The notes beneath the pieces are model-generated. The model worked only from the letters and a program-made list of their open reading frames with translations. It did not search any database and had not been told where the DNA came from. A program made the position numbers and the translations under genes. Of a stretch of DNA of 5,153 nucleotides, positions 1 to 4,504 are shown in pieces; the first letter of the stretch is position 1; every line of letters starts with the position of its first letter. The DNA is from Actinomycetota bacterium (GTDB lineage Bacteria > Actinomycetota > Actinomycetes > JACCUZ01): NCBI GenBank assembly GCA_030841245.1, contig JAVEDG010000122.1, forward strand, positions 1 through 5,153, given 5' to 3'.

Positions 1-260
1 GGTTCGTCACCCGCGACGAGGTGCCGGCCGAGGTGGTCGAGACCGAGCGGCGGGTCGCCGAGGCCACCGCCCGCGAGGAGGGCAAGGCCGAGCAGGCCAT
101 CCCCAAGATCATCGAGGGCAAGGTCAACGGCTTCTACAAGGACGCCGTCCTTCTCGAGCAGAAGTCGGTCCAGGACAGCGCCAAGTCGGTGCAGGCCGTG
201 CTCGACGAGGCCGGTGTCCGCGTGTCGCGCTTCGCCCGCTTCGAGGTCGGCGCCGGCTGA
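1..260 (+). CDS. tsf: Elongation factor Ts, C-terminal fragment (5' truncated by window edge)
   Basis: EF-Ts is the cytosolic guanine-nucleotide exchange factor that regenerates EF-Tu-GTP from EF-Tu-GDP during translation elongation. Only the last 85 whole residues are present, read in the frame whose first full codon is at position 3; the stop is TGA at 258-260. The fragment reads FVTRDEVPAEVVETERR, then EGKAEQAIPKIIEGKVNGFYKDAVLLEQ, ending VSRFARFEVGAG. These are the hallmarks of the EF-Ts C-terminal region: the VP-E-V-ERR helix, the KP/AE-IPKI-EGK-N-F-K block, and the LLEQ-V-D segment followed by the closing RFEVG strand. It resembles actinobacterial EF-Ts closely. The start codon lies outside the window. 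Its place immediately before pyrH and frr is the standard rpsB-tsf-pyrH-frr order, so rpsB is expected just upstream. No truncation or frameshift is visible in the part shown. Confidence 0.97.
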   Translation, partial: FVTRDEVPAEVVETERRVAEATAREEGKAEQAIPKIIEGKVNGFYKDAVLLEQKSVQDSAKSVQAVLDEAGVRVSRFARFEVGAG

Positions 261-271
261 GGTAACCGGCC

Positions 272-302
272 GTCTGTCCCTGCCAGCACCTGGCTGGCAG
301 AC
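272..302 (+). promoter_or_regulatory. Hairpin in the tsf-pyrH gap (possible weak terminator or attenuator)
   Basis: CTGCCAG at 280-286 and CTGGCAG at 294-300 are a perfect 7-base inverted repeat around a 7-base loop. An alternative inner hairpin pairs GCCAG (282-286) with CTGGC (290-294). GTCTG (272-276) can pair with CAGAC (298-302) in a third fold. No T-tract follows, so it is not a classical intrinsic terminator. It could be an I-shaped terminator, a processing site that sets the tsf:pyrH ratio, or a chance structure in GC-rich DNA. Confidence 0.3.
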
Positions 303-353
303 TGCGGAGGCGAGCGGCAGGCGCGGACCAGGGACGAGGAGGGCGAGGACAGC

Positions 354-1133
354 GTGGCGGGAGCCCGGCAGGAGTCCCAGGTGGTGCACGAGGTGTCCCG
401 ACCCGACCTCGAGTCCGCACCGACGTACCGCCGCGTGGTGCTCAAGCTCTCCGGCGAGGTCTTCGGCGGCGGTCAGCTCGGCGTCGACCCTGACATCGTG
501 TCCGACCTCGCCGCCCAGATCGCCGACGTCGTCCGCGGTGGCGTGCAGGTCGCGATCGTGGTCGGCGGCGGCAACTTCTTCCGCGGCGCCTCGCTGTCCC
601 AGCGCGGCATGGACCGCGCCCGGGCCGACTACATGGGCATGCTTGGCACGGTCATGAACTGCCTGGCTCTGCAGGACTTCCTGGAGAAGCAGGGCGTCGA
701 GACCCGGGTGCAGACGGCGATCGCGATGGGTCAGGTCGCCGAGCCCTACATCCCGCGGAAGGCGATGCGCCACCTGGAGAAGGGGCGGGTCGTCATCTTC
801 GGTGCCGGCGCCGGCATGCCGTACTTCTCCACGGACACGGTGGCCGCCCAGCGGGCCCTCGAGATCGGCGCCCAGGTGCTGCTCATGGGCAAGAAGGGTG
901 TCGACGGCGTCTACGACGCGGACCCGAAGCAGAACCCGGCGGCCGTGCGGTACGACAACCTGTCCTACGACGAGTTCCTGGCCCGTGACCTCAAGGTCGC
1001 CGACGCGACGGCGATCAGCCTGTGCCGGGACAACCGGCTGCCGGTCGTCGTGTTCAACATGACTGCCGCAGGCAACATCGCCCGCGCGGTGCACGGCGAG
1101 AAGATCGGGACCGTCATCGGTCCGGACGCGTGA
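354..1133 (+). CDS. pyrH: UMP kinase (uridylate kinase, PyrH)
   Basis: PyrH phosphorylates UMP to UDP with ATP, the committing step to UTP/CTP and to UDP-sugar precursors. It is a cytosolic homohexamer of the amino-acid-kinase fold. The 259-residue product has a short variable N-terminus (1-24), then RRVVLKLSGEVFGG (26-39, phosphate-binding lysine region), VVGGGNFFRG (69-78, the glycine-rich nucleotide loop), MDRARADYMGMLGTVMN (86-102, UMP-site helix), FGAGAGMPYFSTDT (149-162), and GKKGVDGVYDADPK (179-192). The end has DATAISLCRDNRLPVVVFN (217-235). All of these are family hallmarks and nothing key is missing. GTG at 354 is preceded by GAGG at 345-348 (5 bases away) within a purine-rich run. 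GTG at 381 is a serious alternative start because AGGAG sits at 370-374, which would give 250 residues. The gene follows tsf by 93 bases and precedes frr by 61. Bacterial PyrH is usually activated by GTP and inhibited by UTP; this is family knowledge, not visible here. Confidence 0.97.
   Translation: MAGARQESQVVHEVSRPDLESAPTYRRVVLKLSGEVFGGGQLGVDPDIVSDLAAQIADVVRGGVQVAIVVGGGNFFRGASLSQRGMDRARADYMGMLGTVMNCLALQDFLEKQGVETRVQTAIAMGQVAEPYIPRKAMRHLEKGRVVIFGAGAGMPYFSTDTVAAQRALEIGAQVLLMGKKGVDGVYDADPKQNPAAVRYDNLSYDEFLARDLKVADATAISLCRDNRLPVVVFNMTAAGNIARAVHGEKIGTVIGPDA
370..374 (+). promoter_or_regulatory. AGGAG Shine-Dalgarno for a possible downstream pyrH start
   Basis: AGGAG at 370-374 lies six bases before an in-frame GTG at 381, ideal spacing for initiation. 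It falls inside the pyrH reading frame if the start is GTG 354. It therefore makes the choice between 354 and 381 ambiguous. The extra residues (MAGARQESQ) lie before the conserved kinase core, so either start gives an intact enzyme. Confidence 0.4.
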
Positions 1134-1184
1134 ACCGGGACCGTGGGCCCACGCGCGACGCGGCGACCCATCCGACGACGACGC

Positions 1185-1190
1185 AGGAGA
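1185..1190 (+). promoter_or_regulatory. Shine-Dalgarno of frr
   Basis: AGGAGA at 1185-1190 ends four bases before GTG 1195. It is the strongest ribosome-binding site in the window and fixes the frr start, which also matches the 185-residue length usual for the family. Confidence 0.75.
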
Positions 1191-1194
1191 CGAC

Positions 1195-1752
1195 GTGATC
1201 GACGAGACCCTCTTCGAGGCAGAGGAGAAGATGGAGAAGGCCGTCTCGGTCGCCCGTGACGACTTCTCCTCGATCCGCACCGGCCGGGCGAACCCGTCGA
1301 TGTTCGCCAAGATCCTGGTCGACTACTACGGCGCGCCGACGCCGGTGAACCAGCTGGCGTCCTTCCACGTGGCCGACGCGCGGATGATCACGCTCACGCC
1401 GTACGACAAGAGCTCGCTGGGTGCCCTGGAGAAGGCGATCCGTGACTCGGACCTCGGGGTCAACCCGACCAACGACGGTGCCATCATCCGGGTGGTCTTC
1501 CCGCAGCTGACCGAGGAACGGCGCAAGGAGTACATCAAGATCGCCCGGCACAAGGCCGAGGACGGACGGGTCGCCATCCGCAACGTGCGCCGGCGCGCCA
1601 AGGACGACCTCGACAAGCTGGCAAAGGACGGCGAGGCGGGCGAGGACGACGTCGCGCGCGCCGAGAAGGAGCTCGAGAAGGTCACGCACAAGTACGTCGG
1701 GGCCGTCGACGAGCTGCTCAAGCACAAGGAAGCAGAGCTCCTCGAGGTCTGA
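1195..1752 (+). CDS. frr: Ribosome recycling factor (RRF)
   Basis: RRF acts with EF-G and IF3 to split the post-termination 70S ribosome and release mRNA and tRNA; it is cytosolic and usually essential. The product is 185 residues, the canonical RRF length. The N-terminal helix holds FEAEEKMEKAVSVARDDF (7-24) followed by the signature IRTGRANPSMF (27-37). The central small domain spans about 32-103 with YYGAPTPVNQLASFHVADAR, PYDKSSLGALEKAI, LGVNPTNDG and VVFPQLTEERRKEYIK. The long C-terminal helices carry the conserved VAIRNVRRRAKDDL (126-139) and end THKYVGAVDELLKHKEAELL (164-183). These basic helices form the tRNA-mimic stem of the L-shaped fold. GTG 1195 is chosen because of the AGGAGA just upstream and the family length. 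The stop at 1752 is one base before the cdsA start, so the two genes are almost certainly co-transcribed and translationally coupled. Confidence 0.98.
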   Translation: MIDETLFEAEEKMEKAVSVARDDFSSIRTGRANPSMFAKILVDYYGAPTPVNQLASFHVADARMITLTPYDKSSLGALEKAIRDSDLGVNPTNDGAIIRVVFPQLTEERRKEYIKIARHKAEDGRVAIRNVRRRAKDDLDKLAKDGEAGEDDVARAEKELEKVTHKYVGAVDELLKHKEAELLEV

Positions 1753-1753
1753 C

Positions 1754-2656
1754 GTGGCATCGGACCAGACGCGCCCGGACCGGGTGGACGACGAGCCGGG
1801 CTCGCCGCTGGAACCGGTCCCGATGGAGGCCGTCGCGCCTCCGGAGCGCCGGGGGCGCGCCGGACGTAACCTGCCACTGGCCGTCGGCGTCGGCGTGGGA
1901 CTCGGTGCGGCGGTCCTGCTCTCGCTCTACCTGTGGAAGGACGCCTTCGTCGGAGTGGTGGCCGTGGCAATCGTCCTGGGGGTCTCGGAGCTGTCCAACG
2001 CGCTCGGTGCCGCGCGGATCCGGGTGCCGGTCGTCCCCGTCGTCGTGGGCTCCCTCGCCATCATCGTCGCCGCCTACGCGGGCGGGTCGGAGCCGATGCT
2101 CGTCGCCCTGGCGCTCTCGGCACTCGGCGTCCTGGTCTGGCGGCTGCCGGAGAACCCCGCCGGCTACGTGCGCGACGTCACCGCCGGTGTGTTCGCGCTC
2201 GTGTACGTGCCCTTCCTCGGCGGCTTCGCGGTGCTCCTGCTGCGGGCCGACGAGGGCGCCGACCTGGTCCTCGTGTTCATCCTGCTCACCGTGCTGAGCG
2301 ACATCGGTGGGTTCGCCGCCGGGGTCCTGTTCGGCCGCCACCCGATGGCTCCCGAGATCAGCCCGAAGAAGTCGTGGGAGGGCTTTGCCGGCTCGGCCGT
2401 CTTCTGCGGCGCCGGCGGGATGATCGCGGTGCCCATGCTGCTCGACGGTGCGTGGCCCCAAGGCCTGCTCGCCGGCCTCGCGCTCATGTGCACCGGCACG
2501 CTCGGCGACCTCGGCGAGTCGATGGTCAAGCGCGATCTCGGGATCAAGGACATGGGGTCGCTGCTGCCCGGGCACGGCGGGCTGATGGACCGGCTCGACT
2601 CGCTGCTGCCGGCCGCGCCGGTCGCCTACCTGCTCCTGACCTGGATCTCTCACTAG
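1754..2656 (+). CDS. cdsA: Phosphatidate cytidylyltransferase (CDP-diglyceride synthase)
   Basis: CdsA joins CTP and phosphatidic acid to give CDP-diacylglycerol and pyrophosphate. The product is the precursor of phosphatidylinositol, cardiolipin and phosphatidylethanolamine in actinobacteria. It is a multi-pass inner-membrane enzyme. The 300-residue product begins with a polar, acidic/proline-rich cytoplasmic segment (1-38). Hydrophobic stretches follow near 40-60, 64-84, 91-109, 114-129, 141-163, 170-193, 211-230 and 235-252. The C-terminal signature SMVKRDLGIKDMGSLLPGHGGLMDRLDS (256-283) matches the CDP-diglyceride synthetase motif: S, KR, KD, HGG, DR, D. A second family block, SDIGGFAAGVLFGRH (182-196) plus ISPKKSWEGF (202-211), is also intact. 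GTG 1754 is supported by GAGG at 1744-1747, which lies inside the end of frr. ATG at 1823 (Met24) is a less likely internal start. No defect is seen. Confidence 0.96.
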   Translation: MASDQTRPDRVDDEPGSPLEPVPMEAVAPPERRGRAGRNLPLAVGVGVGLGAAVLLSLYLWKDAFVGVVAVAIVLGVSELSNALGAARIRVPVVPVVVGSLAIIVAAYAGGSEPMLVALALSALGVLVWRLPENPAGYVRDVTAGVFALVYVPFLGGFAVLLLRADEGADLVLVFILLTVLSDIGGFAAGVLFGRHPMAPEISPKKSWEGFAGSAVFCGAGGMIAVPMLLDGAWPQGLLAGLALMCTGTLGDLGESMVKRDLGIKDMGSLLPGHGGLMDRLDSLLPAAPVAYLLLTWISH

Positions 2657-2670
2657 CTCGCACCGCGAGC
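2656..2670 (+). terminator. Short hairpin at the cdsA stop codon (possible U-less terminator)
   Basis: GCTCGC (2656-2661) and GCGAGC (2665-2670) form a perfect 6-base stem with the three-base loop ACC, starting at the last base of the cdsA TAG stop. It is followed by C-rich sequence rather than a T-run. The position directly after a stop codon and before a promoter-like motif makes a weak transcription end plausible, but the stem is short for that role. Confidence 0.3.
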
Positions 2671-2687
2671 CCCTCACCGCGCGCCAC

Positions 2688-2693
2688 TAGGTT
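2688..2693 (+). promoter_or_regulatory. Candidate -10 element for rlmN
   Basis: TAGGTT at 2688-2693 fits the actinobacterial -10 pattern TAnnnT, which is rare in this GC-rich window. Transcription from it would begin near 2700 and give a leader of about 13 bases before ATG 2713. No recognisable -35 box lies 16-19 bases upstream. The rlmN start lacks a strong Shine-Dalgarno, which suits a short-leader transcript. The evidence is only motif and position. Confidence 0.3.
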
Positions 2694-2712
2694 CCCAGGC
2701 GGGCCTGCGACA

Positions 2713-3819
2713 ATGGCGATCATGACCGCCGAGCTGACGTTCGCCGCGCCGCGGCGGGCCAAGCCGCCGCGGCACCTCGCGGACCTCAGCCCCGCCCAGC
2801 GCGGCGAGCTGCTGCAGGAGATGGGTGAGCCGGCCTACCGGGCCCGCCAGCTCTCGGGGCACTACTTCGGCCACCTGCGGACCGATCCGGACGCGATGAC
2901 GGACGTCCCCAAGGACCGGCGTGACCGGTTGGCCGCCGACCTGCTGCCCCCGCTCCTGCAACCGGTGCAGCACCTCGACTGCGACGGCGGGACGACCCGC
3001 AAGACCGTGTGGCGGCTCTTCGACGGGGCCACGGTCGAGAGCGTGCTGATGCGCTACCCCGATCGCGTGACCTTGTGCGTCTCGTCGCAGGCCGGGTGCG
3101 GCATGAACTGCCCCTTCTGCGCCACGGGCCAGGCCGGGCTGACCCGGAACATGTCCGCAGCGGAGATCGTCGACCAGGTCGTAGCGGGGGCGCGGATGCT
3201 GCGCGACGGTGAGATCGCCGGCGGTCCCGGGCGGGTCAGCAACGTCGTGTTCATGGGGATGGGCGAGCCGCTGGCCAACTACCGCGCGGTCCTCGGAGCC
3301 GTACGCCGGCTCACCGACCCGGCCCCCGACGGACTGGGGCTGTCGCAGCGCTCCGTGACGGTCTCGACCGTCGGTCTGGTCCCGGCGATGGACCGGCTGA
3401 CCGACGAGGGCCTGGCCGTCACGCTGGCGGTGTCGCTGCACGCCCCGGACGACGAGCTGCGCGACACGCTGGTGCCGGTCAACACGCGCTGGAAGGTCGC
3501 CGAGGTGCTCGATGCGGCGTGGCGACACACGCGCCGGACCCGGCGTCGGGTATCCATCGAGTACGCGATGATCCGCGACGTCAACGACCAGGCGTGGCGA
3601 GCCGACCTGCTCGGCACGTTGTTGAAGGGGCACCTCGTCCACGTGAACCTCATCCCCTTGAACCCGACGCCGGGTTCGAAGTGGACCGCGTCGCGGCGCC
3701 GCGACGAAGCGGAGTTCGTCCGGCGCCTCGAGTCGCACGGCGTGCCGGTGACCGTGCGCGACACCCGGGGCCGTGAGATCGACGGCGCCTGCGGCCAGCT
3801 GGCGACGGTGTCGACGTGA
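2713..3819 (+). CDS. rlmN: Dual-specificity 23S rRNA/tRNA adenine-C2 methyltransferase RlmN (radical SAM)
   Basis: RlmN uses a 4Fe-4S cluster and two SAM molecules to methylate C2 of A2503 in 23S rRNA and of A37 in some tRNAs, affecting translation accuracy in the cytosol. The 368-residue product has an N-terminal helical domain (about 20-95, PPRHLADLSPAQRGELL). The radical-SAM barrel carries the cluster motif CGMNCPFC (C129, C133, C136), preceded by C122, which sits seven residues upstream as does E. coli C118. The SAM-binding GMGEPLANY is at 182-190, and SVTVSTVGLVP, LAVSLHAP and EYAMIRDVND (283-292) follow. The C-terminal catalytic segment RDTRGREIDGACGQLA (349-364) places C360 at the methyl-carrying cysteine. 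All catalytic cysteines are present. ATG 2713 is chosen; ATG 2722 is an in-frame alternative that removes three residues. Neither has a strong Shine-Dalgarno. The frame stays open far upstream inside cdsA, but that part has no family similarity. The stop overlaps the next start. Confidence 0.97.
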   Translation: MAIMTAELTFAAPRRAKPPRHLADLSPAQRGELLQEMGEPAYRARQLSGHYFGHLRTDPDAMTDVPKDRRDRLAADLLPPLLQPVQHLDCDGGTTRKTVWRLFDGATVESVLMRYPDRVTLCVSSQAGCGMNCPFCATGQAGLTRNMSAAEIVDQVVAGARMLRDGEIAGGPGRVSNVVFMGMGEPLANYRAVLGAVRRLTDPAPDGLGLSQRSVTVSTVGLVPAMDRLTDEGLAVTLAVSLHAPDDELRDTLVPVNTRWKVAEVLDAAWRHTRRTRRRVSIEYAMIRDVNDQAWRADLLGTLLKGHLVHVNLIPLNPTPGSKWTASRRRDEAEFVRRLESHGVPVTVRDTRGREIDGACGQLATVST

Positions 3820-4454
3820 GTCACCACCGGTTCCCCCGGGCCGGCCGGTTGCGGCGGGGCTACCACTGCCGGCAGGTCGACCAGTTCATGGTCCAGGTGG
3901 AGGTCTCCCTGTCGGGCATGCACGGCCGGATCGGGCCGGACGAGATCCGCCGGATCGGGTTCGAGCTGGTGCGCCACGGATACGAGGTCGGCCCCGTCGA
4001 TGCCGCACTGGACGACCTCGAGGAGCGGGCGCTCACCGTCCTCGGTGCCTCGACCGGCCGTCGTGCCCGGCTCGACCCTGAGGGTGAGCTGGCGGTGCTG
4101 CGGGAACAGATCTCCCTGCCGTACATGAGGCGCTTCCCACGAGCGCACTGGATGCACCGGGGCTACAACGTCGACGACGTCGACGACTACCTCGACGAAG
4201 TCCTCGACGCGCTGTCCCACGACCGGCTGGTCGATGTCGACGAGGTCCGCCGCGTCGGTTTCCGGCCCAAGCGCGGGGGATACGACGAGGCCGCCGTGGA
4301 CGACACCCTGGACCGCGTCGTCGGACTGCTGCTGCTGGTGACCGACGCCCCGGCGGCGGGTGTCCCGGACACCGCCGGCTCCGCCGCGGGTGCTCCCGAC
4401 CCCGGGACCACCACCCTCGCGACCGATCCCGGCGTGCCGTCACCGCAGACCTGA
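3816..4454 (+). CDS. DivIVA-motif repeat protein (tandem-duplicated unit)
   Basis: The exact function is unknown. The 212-residue product contains four F...GY....VD motifs of the kind found at the N-terminus of DivIVA/Wag31, the polar-growth and septum-site protein that senses curved membrane. Motifs: F6..GY15-16..VD21-22; F49..GY55-56..VD61-62; F107..GY116-117..VD122-123; F149..GY155-156..VD161-162. Motifs 1+2 and 3+4 form two copies of one unit of about 67 residues (6-73 and 107-173), joined by a polar linker (74-106). A low-complexity Ala/Pro/Gly/Thr/Asp tail (176-212) ends the protein. There is no long coiled coil, signal peptide or membrane segment, so it is not a full DivIVA. It resembles the actinobacterial DivIVA-domain repeat proteins. 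GTG 3816 overlaps the rlmN stop (GTGA), and no good Shine-Dalgarno is seen, so translation probably depends on ribosomes finishing rlmN. A role in polar or envelope organisation is inference. Confidence 0.85.
   Translation: MSHHRFPRAGRLRRGYHCRQVDQFMVQVEVSLSGMHGRIGPDEIRRIGFELVRHGYEVGPVDAALDDLEERALTVLGASTGRRARLDPEGELAVLREQISLPYMRRFPRAHWMHRGYNVDDVDDYLDEVLDALSHDRLVDVDEVRRVGFRPKRGGYDEAAVDDTLDRVVGLLLLVTDAPAAGVPDTAGSAAGAPDPGTTTLATDPGVPSPQT
3831..4034 (+). repeat. First copy of the DivIVA-like protein repeat (residues 6-73)
   Basis: This encodes FPRAGRLRRGY....VDQF, then PDEIRRIGFELVRHGYEVGPVD and a closing ALDDLEERAL. It aligns with the copy at 4134-4334 at FPRA, RRGY/HRGY, VDQF/VDDY, DEIRRIGF/DEVRRVGF and GY....VD..LD. 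One extra residue lies between the two half-motifs. This is a protein-level duplication; the DNA copies have diverged. Confidence 0.8.
4134..4334 (+). repeat. Second copy of the DivIVA-like protein repeat (residues 107-173)
   Basis: This encodes FPRAHWMHRGYNVDDVDDYL, then VDEVRRVGFRPKRGGYDEAAVD and DTLDRVVGLLL. The second half-motif lies exactly 100 residues after its counterpart (F49/F149, GY55/GY155, VD61/VD161). This copy is more acidic (VDDVDDYLDEVLDAL) than the first, which is more basic around its first motif. Confidence 0.8.
4353..4400 (+). repeat. Short imperfect repeat AAG-PD in the protein tail
   Basis: Residues 180-185 (AAGVPD) and 190-195 (AAGAPD) repeat at a ten-residue interval inside the Ala/Pro/Gly-rich tail of the DivIVA-motif protein. 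It is probably a disordered spacer with drifted repeats; no function can be assigned. Confidence 0.45.
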
Positions 4455-4492
4455 CGGCGCCCGGGCCCCTGGCATCCGTCGGCGCGAGGCGT

Positions 4493-4497
4493 GAGGA
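4493..4497 (+). promoter_or_regulatory. Shine-Dalgarno of the PrpE-like gene
   Basis: GAGGA at 4493-4497 lies seven bases before GTG 4505 and decides this start. The ATG overlapping it at 4497 is in another frame that closes within about 30 codons. The 50-base gap before 4505 shows no clear -10/-35 pair. Confidence 0.55.
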
Positions 4498-4504
4498 TGT
4501 TCGG

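Noticed and set aside
1718..2677. Long minus-strand open frame (319 codons) opposite cdsA
   Set aside because: It lies opposite a confident cdsA with its full signature. The translation is rich in Arg, Gly, His, Asp and Gln with no recognisable domain, which is typical of antisense frames in high-GC DNA.
2651..2690. Direct repeat CACTAG at 2651-2656 and 2685-2690
   Set aside because: It is only six bases long, one copy contains the cdsA stop codon, and no other evidence points to an operator or attachment site.
1933..2712. Upstream in-frame extension of rlmN through cdsA (a possible fusion of 628 residues)
   Set aside because: The extension is Arg/Ala/Pro-rich out-of-frame reading of cdsA with no domain. 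RlmN family similarity begins just after ATG 2713.
2674..3738. Minus-strand open frame (354 codons) opposite rlmN
   Set aside because: It is the mirror of the rlmN frame, has biased Arg/Gly/Val/His composition and no domain, and rlmN has all its catalytic residues on the + strand.
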